Of a stretch of DNA of 54,141 nt, positions 44,620-54,141 are shown piece after piece. Every line of letters begins with the position of its first letter. The stretch's first letter is position 1. Under the pieces are notes generated by a model, which saw only the letters and a list, made by a program, of their open reading frames with translations, made no database searches and was not told where the DNA came from. Made by a program: the position numbers and the translations under genes. The stretch is from Gammaproteobacteria bacterium (GTDB lineage Bacteria > Pseudomonadota > Gammaproteobacteria > Pseudomonadales > Azotimanducaceae), in the NCBI GenBank assembly GCA_026709365.1, contig JAPOTD010000042.1:1-54141 (forward strand). Direction: 5' to 3'.

Positions 44620-45332
44620 ATGGGCCTGCAACTCGGCCTCGACTCGATCAGGTCGCGGAACTGACCAAAGGTGTCTGTTTGCCTCTGCCGGCCATTGCCA
44701 GCGTACATCTGGAGGTCTTGGCGGAAGGTCTCCGCCAAGTATTCGACGAGCTTTGCGTGGATCAGCCGGTGACGATGGTTTCTGGTGACGAGAACGAAGT
44801 GACTGCCCTAATGGAGGGGCGCCTTAACATGCTGATCGAGAAGGGGACGCTATGGGGTCAGCTTGTGAACTTGGTGGTGCGCGGGAAGGAGAGCATTAGC
44901 TTTGACGGTTCGCATTTGGAGAAGCGCCCGGACCTGTGCTTCTACTTGACAGATCGCAGGCAGCGATTTCCGTTGGTGGCGGAGGCAAAGATACTTGACG
45001 CTACCGCGTCGAAAACGCTGAAGCTATACTGCAAAGAGGGCATCCGCCGATTTGTCAAGGGCGAATACGCGTGGAGCAACCGGGAAGCGTTCATGGTCGG
45101 CTACGTACGCGATGGATCGTCAATTGATACCCATTTGAGGCCGTTCTTGTCGGAAGCTATCGGCTACGGCTCGGCAGACTACTTGGTCGAAGAGCTTCCT
45201 GTTCATTCCGGATCCGGCGTCTGCGAACTAGCGCACACGCGGCATGGGCGAGACTTCCTCTATGGCGACCAGTTGCCGTCAAGCAGCCCGGGGGCGATTG
45301 CGATTTGGCACTTATGGCTATCCAAGACTTGA
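44616..45332 (+). CDS. Putative PD-(D/E)XK endonuclease partner of the methyltransferase
   Basis: A 238-aa protein from GTG 44616, coupled to the methyltransferase by a 4-bp overlap. It contains KRPDLCFYLTD followed after about ten residues by LVAEAKILD, a plausible PD-(D/E)XK site (Asp, then ExK). Together the pair looks like a two-gene restriction-modification system. Motifs elsewhere (VSGDENEVTALMEGRLNML) do not match a restriction enzyme I can name. The composition is AT-richer like its partner. Nuclease assignment is inference from motif plus context. Confidence 0.65.
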   Translation: MNGPATRPRLDQVAELTKGVCLPLPAIASVHLEVLAEGLRQVFDELCVDQPVTMVSGDENEVTALMEGRLNMLIEKGTLWGQLVNLVVRGKESISFDGSHLEKRPDLCFYLTDRRQRFPLVAEAKILDATASKTLKLYCKEGIRRFVKGEYAWSNREAFMVGYVRDGSSIDTHLRPFLSEAIGYGSADYLVEELPVHSGSGVCELAHTRHGRDFLYGDQLPSSSPGAIAIWHLWLSKT

Positions 45333-45341
45333 TGGGCAGCC

Positions 45342-45434
45342 GTGAGTGACCTGCGTGATCAAGTGCTGGATCGGATCTATGAAAGGGTCATCGTTGGATC
45401 ACTCGGTTGGCTTCAGTGTTGTTTGGTAGGATAA
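45342..45434 (+). CDS. Small ORF, possible remnant of a third operon gene
   Basis: A 30-codon frame starting GTG ten bases after the nuclease-like stop: MSDLRDQVLDRIYERVIVGS and so on, ending TAA. The opening looks like the start of a normal helical protein that is cut short. It could be the stump of a third gene of the methyltransferase operon, or chance. The rest of 45435-45475 has no feature. Confidence 0.3.
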   Translation: MSDLRDQVLDRIYERVIVGSLGWLQCCLVG

Positions 45435-45475
45435 GTGCCTTGGCGGCATTGTCGCGGTCGTCTGGGCGTAGTCGG

Positions 45476-48271
45476 TCAATCTGATGCTTCATTGTTAGCT
45501 GTTGTCTTGATTTGAGCCTCCAGCGGTTTACAAGTTCTCTCATACAGCATAAACAGATGCTCGACGCGTTCGCGTTCGGATGCGAAGCCAGCGCGGCGAT
45601 AGAGGCGGTCCACCGCGCGGTCGAGCGCTTGGTGCGCCCGGCGCAGGTTCAGCGGCATCAGGTCCGGGTCGTAGAGGTCGGCGAGCGTCGCATCCGAGTG
45701 GGCCACACGAGCATCGAGCACCGCTTGGGCGAGTGGTTCCAGCTTTGAAGGGTCCACATCATCAGGCGGCAGCGGGAAGGTGTTGTAAACGAGGCCGATG
45801 GAGTAGCGGTATCGGCTTTCCAGCCTCCCACCGATGTGGCGTAGCCAAGCCATGTGCATCGCCGAGGTCAGCAGCGCGAAGTCAACCAGCGTGGCGCTGT
45901 CCAGAATCCGCACGAGATTGCTCGGAATCGTCGGCGGCTCCAGCCAGCCGATTGGGGCGTACGCCCGCCGCTCGGAGCTGACTTCTGGAATCACCAGAAA
46001 CGGCGCTTTCGGGATGACCTCGACGTTGTACCGGGTCGGGTAGTCAGCGATTTGCAACGTGCTCTTGCGCTTGCTCCTTGCCCGAAAGGCGCGAACGGCG
46101 GCCATGCGCTCCCTCACGCGCGGAAGGGACTTCAATGTCGTCGGCGACGTATCCTGCAAGGCCAGAATCCACCGCTTCCCGCCTTGAAGGTACTCCCGTG
46201 CCCCGACGTAGGGGCGCAGGAATGTCGCGGCGACCGGCTCGGCTTCCAAAAGTTCGGTGCGTTCTTCCGCGTTGAATATGTACAGGCCGTTGTCGATGGG
46301 CTGGCTGCCGCTGACCAACCTGTTCATCCCGTTGATCGGCCTGCTTTCCTCACGCACCACCAAGTGCGGGTCTGACAGCCCGCCCGCATCGAACAGGTAC
46401 GGCGACAGCGCCGCATGAAGGCTTTCCTCCGGATCGCCGTTGATGTCGGGATAGCTGAACAGGCGCTTCTCCGTCCGTGCCGCCTCACGCTGGTCAAGGC
46501 CGAGAATGACGACATGCACGTGCGCCTTGCCTCGCGCATCCGAGCCCCAAGCGAACGTCCGGTGCGCGAAGGCGATCTCCAGCCGACAGTGCCAAAAAAG
46601 GATGGGCCAGAGCTGAGCGACCTGCTCGCCCTGGGTGATCGAGTTGGTCGCGACGAAGCCGATCCGGGCGCTGCCGCCCTTCACGTATTCCCCTGCCTTG
46701 ATGAACCAAGCGGCAACGTAGTCGAGCGTGCCGCCGCTCTTGCCAAGCGCAGCGATTTCCCGCACTTGGGCGCGCTGCTCCGCCGTCTGGAACTTCGCGC
46801 CCACGAACGGCGGATTGCCCAGCAGGTAGGCGCAGTCACCGGGTGCCAGCAGGTCGGACCAGTCGATCTCCAGCGCATCACCACTGACGATGTGCGGCGA
46901 CTTCTCCAGCGGGATGCGGGCGAAGGACTGGCCGAACTGCAGGCTCAGCCGGTTGTTCATGATGTGGTCCATCATCCACAGTGCTGTTTCCGCGATGCGG
47001 GCCGGGAACTCCCCAAGCTCAATGCCGTGGAACTGGTCCACATCCACCACCGACTGCCATGCGGTGTCGAGCACGTCCTGCGTCGATGCCGCGGTCGCGT
47101 CGCGAATCTCCTGGACCACCTCGATCTCCAGCAGCCGCAACTCCCGGTAGGCGATGATGAGGAAGTTTCCGCAGCCGCAGGCCGGGTCGAGGAACTTCAG
47201 CCGCCCAAGCCTCGCCTGGAATGCCCGAAGCTCGGGCAGGCGGCGGCTGTCCTTGCGGGACTTCATGCGCTCGAACTCCGCTCGCAGGTCATCCATGAAC
47301 AGCGGCTCGATGACCTTGAGGATGTTCCTCTCGGTCGTGTAGTGCGCCCCCTTGGCCCGGCGCTCCTGCGGATCCATCACCGACTGGAACAGGGAGCCGA
47401 AGATGGCCGGGGAGATGTTCGACCAGTCGAAGCGGCAGAGATCCAGCAGCCTCTCGCGCATCCCGGAGTCAAAAGCAGGGATGCGCAACGGCCCATTGAA
47501 GAGATCGCCGTTGACGTAGGGAAAGCGGGCGAGGTCTTCGTCCAGCGTCGCCAGCCGGTCCGCCTGCGGCGTGTCCAGCACTTGAAACAGCTGCATCAGC
47601 AGCGCGCCAAGGTCCGCGCCGTCCTCGCCCGTGCGGGTCTCGACGAAGTCTAGGAAAATGTCCCGTGGCTCGAACACCCCAGTGTCGTCCGCGAACAGGC
47701 AGAACACGATGCGGACAAGGAAGCGCTCGAGATCGTGGCCCCGGTAGCCCGCCTCGGTCAGCGAGTCGTGCAGCCGACCGACCAGTTCAGCCGCCTTGAT
47801 GTTGGCGGGGTCCTGGTCACGGAAGGTCCGGCGCTCGCGGCCGAGGATGAAGCCGAACGCCTCCACATGGGCAGGCAGGTCCTCAAGCGCAAAGGCGGTC
47901 TTCCGCCGCTCGCTTAAGTCGTGAAGCTCGAAGGTCCGGAAGTCGCTGACCAGGATGTGACGCGGCCGGTCGCGCTCGGGCAGTGCGTCGAAGTACTCCC
48001 CGGCCTGTTCGTAGGCGCCTTTAAGGTCGCGCCCGGCGCTCTTCTGCTCGACGATGAGCACGCCGGGCCAGAACAGGTCGATGAAGCCCGAGCGGTTGTC
48101 CAGCTTCGCGACGTGCTCCTCGTAGCGCGCCACGCTGCGACGCTGAACGCCGAAGACCCGGAAGAAGGCGTTGTAGAAGCTCTGCGTCTCGCCCTTCTCG
48201 TAGGCCGCGTCCTGCCATTCCTCAGCGAAGGCCGCGGCCCGAGAGCGGACCTCGTTCCAGGACAGGCGCAT
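45476..48271 (-). CDS. MmeI-type (type IIL) combined restriction endonuclease and methyltransferase
   Basis: A 931-aa single-chain enzyme, close to the 919 aa of MmeI. Residues D65, E75 and K77 (GFIDLFWPGVLIVEQKS) reproduce the D-x9-E-x-K nuclease spacing of MmeI (D70, E80, K82). A helical spacer follows, then motif X GAHYTTERNILKVIEPLF (about 305), motif I FLDPACGCGNFLIIA (about 360), motif IV LLGNPPFVGA (about 482), a target-recognition region (about 600-800; GLYIFNAEE, RPYVGAREYLQGG) and a C-terminal helical part. It should methylate adenine on one strand and cut at a distance; the recognition sequence cannot be read by eye. No accessory gene is needed. It is transcribed toward the two-gene system. 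Confidence 0.9.
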   Translation of the reverse strand: MRLSWNEVRSRAAAFAEEWQDAAYEKGETQSFYNAFFRVFGVQRRSVARYEEHVAKLDNRSGFIDLFWPGVLIVEQKSAGRDLKGAYEQAGEYFDALPERDRPRHILVSDFRTFELHDLSERRKTAFALEDLPAHVEAFGFILGRERRTFRDQDPANIKAAELVGRLHDSLTEAGYRGHDLERFLVRIVFCLFADDTGVFEPRDIFLDFVETRTGEDGADLGALLMQLFQVLDTPQADRLATLDEDLARFPYVNGDLFNGPLRIPAFDSGMRERLLDLCRFDWSNISPAIFGSLFQSVMDPQERRAKGAHYTTERNILKVIEPLFMDDLRAEFERMKSRKDSRRLPELRAFQARLGRLKFLDPACGCGNFLIIAYRELRLLEIEVVQEIRDATAASTQDVLDTAWQSVVDVDQFHGIELGEFPARIAETALWMMDHIMNNRLSLQFGQSFARIPLEKSPHIVSGDALEIDWSDLLAPGDCAYLLGNPPFVGAKFQTAEQRAQVREIAALGKSGGTLDYVAAWFIKAGEYVKGGSARIGFVATNSITQGEQVAQLWPILFWHCRLEIAFAHRTFAWGSDARGKAHVHVVILGLDQREAARTEKRLFSYPDINGDPEESLHAALSPYLFDAGGLSDPHLVVREESRPINGMNRLVSGSQPIDNGLYIFNAEERTELLEAEPVAATFLRPYVGAREYLQGGKRWILALQDTSPTTLKSLPRVRERMAAVRAFRARSKRKSTLQIADYPTRYNVEVIPKAPFLVIPEVSSERRAYAPIGWLEPPTIPSNLVRILDSATLVDFALLTSAMHMAWLRHIGGRLESRYRYSIGLVYNTFPLPPDDVDPSKLEPLAQAVLDARVAHSDATLADLYDPDLMPLNLRRAHQALDRAVDRLYRRAGFASERERVEHLFMLYERTCKPLEAQIKTTANNEASD

Positions 48272-48451
48272 CAGCCCAAGCCAGCCACATCGCGGTTACA
48301 GGCTCCAATTATGTGCGCACCGCCCCCAAGCGACGCACCTTCATGCCGCTGGTTTCGAGGTGGATGCTCTTCATCTTGCGAAGAATGAAGAACTATCGGT
48401 CGGTTAGCAAATGGCAGAGCCACAAGGCGGTTTCGCGAGGGCCTTGATTGG

Positions 48452-48477
48452 GGGAGCGGCGCCTCTCAGCGGCTCCC
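48452..48477. other. Hairpin in the gap upstream of the MmeI-type gene
   Basis: GGGAGC and GCTCCC flank a 14-base GC-rich loop in the 366-bp gap 48272-48637. It could be a transcript hairpin or an operator. Nothing else is recognisable in that gap on either strand. Confidence 0.3.
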
Positions 48478-48637
48478 AGAGTCCCTGATTGGCTGCTTCG
48501 TCACCGGCTCCGAATCCCGGCCTCGCGACCTATGCGGAACCACGCGCCGCACCACTTTCCCCATAGGTCCGGCAAGGCCGCGCGCAGCCTCGTTCAGTCA
48601 GGCTGATGGCACTCCCAGAGCACCACCGGCCTTAAGG

Positions 48638-48895
48638 CTAACGTCGCCCTTGGTCGTCCGTAACACGGTTCTTAATCCGAGCCTTCACCGTCTTCGTCTC
48701 GGGAAGGCCTGAGACACGCCAACGCTCGGTCCACACATACTGGAACCAGACCATTCCGTAGCCGTGCGTCTGCATGTCGGACAGCACCAGCTTGAAATAG
48801 TTGTTGTCGGTGATGTTGTCCTTGTGGTTCTTCACCCGGACCTCCGCACGGTATGCGTAGCCGATCTTGAAGTCGAATGAGCGGGACAGTTCCAA
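48638..48895 (-). CDS. Small hypothetical protein, possibly a 5'-truncated fragment
   Basis: An 85-aa frame from TTG 48895 rich in beta-strand-like aromatic residues (GYAYRAEVRVKNHKDN, YFKLVLSDMQTHGYGMVWFQ). The frame is open upstream to about 49000 without ATG or GTG, and the upstream translation (KLPTRTAQEGQGDYATFN) looks continuous with it. That suggests a C-terminal fragment whose start was lost next to the acyl-CoA dehydrogenase gene. I do not recognise the family. Confidence 0.4.
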   Translation of the reverse strand: MELSRSFDFKIGYAYRAEVRVKNHKDNITDNNYFKLVLSDMQTHGYGMVWFQYVWTERWRVSGLPETKTVKARIKNRVTDDQGRR

Positions 48896-48983
48896 GTTGA
48901 AGGTCGCGTAGTCGCCTTGTCCCTCCTGTGCAGTGCGTGTGGGCAGCTTGCGCTCGCATTGGCGGGCCGTGGAGCGCCGTTGC

Positions 48984-50141
48984 CTATAGTGTTCGGCTGA
49001 TCAACTCCTTCATGATCTCGTTGGTGCCGCCGTAGATCTTCTGCACCCGAGCGTCGGCGTACATTCGGGAAATCTCGTACTCGTCCATGTAGCCGGCACC
49101 GCCATGCAGTTGCACGCACTCGTCGATGACCTCGCATTGCCGATCCGTACACCAATACTTGGCCATCGATGCGGTGGCGGCGTCCAGCTCGCCTTTGAGA
49201 TGCCGCACCAGGCACTGATCGACGAAGGTGCGGGCGATCAGGGATAGGGTCTTGCATTCGGCCAGCTTGAACTTGGAGTTCTGGAAGTCCAGCACCCGCT
49301 GGCCGAACGCTTGGCGCTCCTTGACAAAGCCCAGCGTGATCTCGATGGCCCGCTCCATGGCCACCACGCCGGCTTGGGCGATGTTCAGCCGTTCCTGGGG
49401 CAGTTGCCGCATCAGTTGGATGAACCCCTTGCCCTCTTCGTCGCCGAGCCGGTTGGCGGCCGGCACCCGGCAGTCGGCGAAGGCCATCTCGGAGGTGTCG
49501 GCCGCCTTGAGCCCCATCTTCTTCAAGTTTCGTCCGCGTTGGAAGCCGGGGTTGTCGGTCTCCACGACGATCAGGGAGATGCCCTTCGCGCCCTGGTTGG
49601 GATCCGTCTTGGCAACCACGATCACCAAGTCGGCATGCTGGCCGTTGGTGATGTAGGTCTTGGCGCCGTTGACGATGTAGTCGTCGCCGTCTCGAACGGC
49701 CGTGGTGCGCACGTTCTGCAGGTCCGACCCGGTGTGCGGCTCGGTCATGGCGATGGCCCCGACCAGTTCTCCGGTGGCCATCCCGGGCAGCCACCGCTGG
49801 CGCTGGGCCTCGTTGCCGTAGTGCAGGATGTAGGGCGCGACGATGCTGCTGTGGACTTGATAGCCGAAGCCGGTGAGCCCCAGCCGCAGGAACTCCTCCA
49901 TGACCACGGTTTCATGCCGGTAGTCGCCGCCGGCGCCGCCGTAGCGCTCCGGCATCTCCGCGCACAGCAGGCCGGCCTCGCCCGCCTTGCGCCAAGCATC
50001 CCGGTCGATCTCGCCTTGTGCCAGCCACCGCTCGTTGTGGGGCTTGAACTCCCGTTCAAAGAACCTGCGGGCGGCGTCCCGGAGCATGTCGAGCTCCTCG
50101 TTCAGCCAGGGCGAACGGTAGTTTTCGTATATGCGGGTCAC
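48984..50141 (-). CDS. Acyl-CoA dehydrogenase (LCAD-like)
   Basis: A 385-aa FAD flavoenzyme of fatty-acid or branched acid oxidation. It shows AGLLCAEMPERYGGAGGDYR, the FAD/substrate motif AIAMTEPHTGSDLQ, YIVNGAKTYITNG and the ending QKIYGGTNEIMKELISR. The MCAD-type catalytic Glu in the IYEGT motif is Gly here, as in long-chain enzymes; the predicted base is the Glu in LPQERLNIA, the helix G position used by LCAD and IVD. The start is GTG 50141, overlapping the last base of the SMP-30 stop, so the genes are coupled. The upstream part of the frame is shadow sequence. Confidence 0.91.
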   Translation of the reverse strand: MTRIYENYRSPWLNEELDMLRDAARRFFEREFKPHNERWLAQGEIDRDAWRKAGEAGLLCAEMPERYGGAGGDYRHETVVMEEFLRLGLTGFGYQVHSSIVAPYILHYGNEAQRQRWLPGMATGELVGAIAMTEPHTGSDLQNVRTTAVRDGDDYIVNGAKTYITNGQHADLVIVVAKTDPNQGAKGISLIVVETDNPGFQRGRNLKKMGLKAADTSEMAFADCRVPAANRLGDEEGKGFIQLMRQLPQERLNIAQAGVVAMERAIEITLGFVKERQAFGQRVLDFQNSKFKLAECKTLSLIARTFVDQCLVRHLKGELDAATASMAKYWCTDRQCEVIDECVQLHGGAGYMDEYEISRMYADARVQKIYGGTNEIMKELISRTL

Positions 50142-50974
50142 TACGGAAAACCAGCCCCGGCGTAGGGTGCCTCCACCACCTCGATGCGTCCTGAGCGCTT
50201 CTTTCGGCAGACGTCCGGGTCGGAGCTTGCGCAGGTGAGGATGTGCAGGGTCGTGCCGCCCAGCATGCAGGCGAAGGCGCCTTGGTCCGTGGACACGCGA
50301 TGGGTCACCTTGCCGCCCTCGACGAAGCGCAGGCACTCATTGGTGGACGGGGAGGCCACCCAGATGCCGTCGGCCTCGTCCAGGCAGATGCCGTCGGGCA
50401 CCCCGCCGTCGGCAAGGGTCGCCCAGATCCGGCGGTTGCCGAGGTTGCCCTCCGCGTCCAGGTCGAAGGCGGTCAGCCGGGCGCCCCAGGACTCAGCGAC
50501 GATCAACCGGCTGCCGTCCGGGGTGATGACGGTGCCGTTGGGAAACAGCATGTCCCCAGCAGCCACCCGGGCGCCGCCATCGGGTTCCACCAGTATCACT
50601 TCGGCGGGCTTGGGCTTCCTTTGGGCGTGCAGGTCGAAGCCGAAGTTCCCGACATAGGCGCGTCCGGCGGCATCCACCACCATGTCGTTGAGATGGAACC
50701 GCGCCAAATCCCAAAGTTCGGCATGGGTGCGCAGGGCCACGCCGTCCCAAGCCAACAGGCGGCGGTCGGTCATCGAAACCACCAGCAGGTCGCCGTTCGG
50801 CAGCCAGCCGAGGCCGGACGGGTCGTTGGCGACCTCCAGGACGGACGATACGGTGCCGTCGGCGTCCACGGTGATGACTTCCCCGGCGTGCATGTCGGAG
50901 CACCAGAGCCTGCCGTCGCGCCAGCGCGGGCCCTCGGGGAAGCACAGCCCGCGAGCGAGAATTTCGGTCTGCAT
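50141..50974 (-). CDS. SMP-30/gluconolactonase/LRE family protein
   Basis: A 277-aa six-bladed beta-propeller lactonase-type protein. Metal ligands expected for the family are seen: Glu in LCFPEGPRW, Asn in AYVGNFGFD, and Asp in GGVPDGICLDEADGIWVA. SMP-30 enzymes hydrolyse sugar lactones or related esters with a divalent metal. It is the first gene of a two-gene unit with the acyl-CoA dehydrogenase; upstream of it lie the repeat copies at 51.0-51.25 kb. Confidence 0.88.
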   Translation of the reverse strand: MQTEILARGLCFPEGPRWRDGRLWCSDMHAGEVITVDADGTVSSVLEVANDPSGLGWLPNGDLLVVSMTDRRLLAWDGVALRTHAELWDLARFHLNDMVVDAAGRAYVGNFGFDLHAQRKPKPAEVILVEPDGGARVAAGDMLFPNGTVITPDGSRLIVAESWGARLTAFDLDAEGNLGNRRIWATLADGGVPDGICLDEADGIWVASPSTNECLRFVEGGKVTHRVSTDQGAFACMLGGTTLHILTCASSDPDVCRKKRSGRIEVVEAPYAGAGFP

Positions 50975-51002
50975 GCGGCCAGTTTACCTGAACGGCGGCT
51001 GT

Positions 51003-51252
51003 TGGCGCACATGTGCGCCGTGGAGCGGGCGCGTTGGAGTTTCGCTGACGCGAAACTCCGCACTGGTTGCGTGGATCAGGTTCGGAAATGTTTCCGAGCC
51101 CGCGCACCCGCTGCGCGGGTGCGTTGGAGTTTCGCTGACGCGAAACTCTGCTGGTTGCGTGGATCAGGCCCAGAAACATATCGGAAACTAGCCTGAGCTA
51201 AGAGCGCGGAGTTTCGCGAAGCGAAACTCCATGCGCGACCGTCAGGTCGCGC
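51003..51252. repeat. Cluster of paired-hairpin repeat copies R5, R6 and R7
   Basis: R5: palindrome GGCGCACATGTGCGCC (51003-51018), hairpin B (51035-51058), tail ending CGGAAATGTTTCCG (51083-51096). R6: hairpin A CGCACCCGC-TGC-GCGGGTGCG (51103-51123), hairpin B (51127-51148) and the same tail TGGTTGCGTGGATCAGG. R7 is inverted: hairpin B GGAGTTTCGC-GAA-GCGAAACTCC (51208-51230), then hairpin A GCGCGACC-GTCA-GGTCGCGC (51233-51252). They fill most of the 378-bp gap 50975-51352. A -10-like TATCAT (51271-51276) follows before the pyrophosphatase gene. Confidence 0.85.
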
Positions 51253-51352
51253 CTTTTGCGCTGACGCTGCTATCATAAGCGGCTCCCGCGCTCCGCTGAT
51301 GCGGTGGCGGCTTGGAAAGTTCTCCCCAAGACCACAGACGACAGGACAGCCA

Positions 51353-53386
<2,034 letters not shown>

Positions 53387-53399
53387 CGCTGCCGCGCAA

Positions 53400-54141
53400 T
53401 CAAACTTCGAAAGCGGCCAGCTTCCTCGCCGCCAGCCGGTTGTCGAGCCGCACGTAGTCCGGCAGCCCGTTGCGGAAGGGCGGCGGGGCTTCGCCTTCGA
53501 TCAGCGGCGCCAGGTAGCGCCGAGCCTTGGCGGTGATGCCGAAGCCGTCGGCGCTGATGTGGCTCTTGGGCATCTTGCGCTCCACGTTGGCGACCCGGGC
53601 GAGCGGCACCTCGCCAATGGCCCAGCGGTAGGGGTCATCGCTCAGCCGCTTGATGGTGGGCATCACGGCGTTCCTACCCGACAAGGCGAGTTCCACTGCC
53701 GCCCGGCCCAAGGCGTAAGCCTGTTCGACATCCACGGCGGAGGCGATGTGGCGGGCGGAGCGTTGTAGGTAGTCGGCCACTGCCCAGTGGTGCTTATAGC
53801 CCCACCGCGCGCGCACCATGCCGGCGATGACCGGGGCGACGCCGCCGAGTTGTGTGTGGCCGAAGGCGTCCTTGCCGCCGGCGTCGGCGACGAACTCGCC
53901 GCTGGCGTAGCGGGCGCCTTCGGAAGCGACGATGACGCAGTAGCCGCGCCGCTCCACCACTTCCCGCACCCGTTCCAGGAAGCGCTCCTCCTCGAACGGC
54001 ACTTCCGGCAGCAGGATGATGTGCGGCGCCTCGCCGCGCCGCTCCTGGGCGAGGCCCGCCGCCGCGGCAATCCAGCCCGCATGGCGGCCCATCACCTCCA
54101 AAACGAAGACCTTGGTTGAGGTCTCGGCCATCGAGGCCACG
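53400..54141 (-). CDS. Pyrophosphate-dependent 6-phosphofructokinase (partial, N-terminus beyond right edge)
   Basis: The last ~247 residues of a PPi-type phosphofructokinase, which makes fructose-1,6-bisphosphate reversibly from PPi. Seen are the substrate-binding VMGRHAGWIAAAAGLA, YCVIVASEGARYAS, and ALGRAAVELALSGRNAVMPT. The nucleotide/PPi-binding N-terminal part lies outside the window, so PPi versus ATP use is judged from the C-terminal branch only. It stops 14 bp from the convergent membrane pyrophosphatase. Confidence 0.87.
   Translation of the reverse strand, partial: VASMAETSTKVFVLEVMGRHAGWIAAAAGLAQERRGEAPHIILLPEVPFEEERFLERVREVVERRGYCVIVASEGARYASGEFVADAGGKDAFGHTQLGGVAPVIAGMVRARWGYKHHWAVADYLQRSARHIASAVDVEQAYALGRAAVELALSGRNAVMPTIKRLSDDPYRWAIGEVPLARVANVERKMPKSHISADGFGITAKARRYLAPLIEGEAPPPFRNGLPDYVRLDNRLAARKLAAFEV

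Noticed and set aside
46415-47653. Plus-strand frame of 412 codons opposite the MmeI-type gene
   Set aside because: It is the shadow of an enzyme with complete motifs on the other strand.
41605-48271. BREX, DISARM or type I restriction system
   Set aside because: No PglZ, BrxC, helicase, HsdR or HsdS-type gene is present in the interval.

Overview
The window is a GC-rich (roughly two-thirds G+C by eye), gene-dense bacterial chromosome segment with many start/stop overlaps and frequent GTG/TTG starts. The gene content (SirB2, AGCS symporter, GldA with a fused GldF-GldG, Fpg, TRAP transporter, split PntA, molybdenum hydroxylase, membrane pyrophosphatase beside PPi-phosphofructokinase) points to Pseudomonadota, most likely an uncultured or host-associated gammaproteobacterium. 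That placement is inference; there is no rRNA or tRNA here to anchor it.

Layout. 1-3992 (minus): a large secreted metzincin protease with TSP3-like calcium repeats and internalin-like leucine-rich repeats, running off the left edge, preceded by a small gene that resembles a protease propeptide. 4411-10713 (plus): a tightly overlapping operon of GldA-type ATPase, fused GldF-GldG, DUF4340 protein, PAP2 lipoprotein and HAD phosphatase. 10817-16875: SirB2, AGCS symporter, alpha/beta hydrolase, a CinA-like/nucleotidyltransferase fusion, Fpg and MATE. 16991-20152: an AAA ATPase, then an insertion sequence with 13-bp inverted ends, an intact 9-bp target duplication and a frameshifted transposase. 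20228-26143: two crotonase paralogues, flavin reductase, MBL hydrolase, a second MATE, RidA and a PurN-like protein. 26205-29272: a complete TRAP transporter. 29304-29995: Phd/PIN toxin-antitoxin. 30112-33010: pntA1-pntA2-pntB. 33012-39081: MarR regulator, CoxG/CoxS/CoxL/CoxM-type molybdenum hydroxylase and a quinone oxidoreductase. 39115-48271: a defence-like island with an AAA/PD-(D/E)XK protein, a wrecked AAA_14-DUF4143 gene, a 1004-aa methyltransferase with a small PD-(D/E)XK partner, and an MmeI-type restriction-modification enzyme. 48984-54141: acyl-CoA dehydrogenase, SMP-30 protein, membrane pyrophosphatase and PPi-phosphofructokinase (running off the right edge).

A dispersed family of paired-hairpin repeats (a GC-rich stem-loop next to a stem-loop of form GGAGTTTCGC-loop-GCGAAACTCC) sits in intergenic gaps at 18.5, 21.6, 22.6-22.7 and 51.0-51.25 kb; its stems vary by compensatory change. 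The most interesting leads are this repeat family, the metzincin with a possible propeptide encoded in trans, the two-gene methyltransferase/nuclease pair, and the long palindrome at 41386-41424 placed on the start codon of the broken AAA_14 gene.
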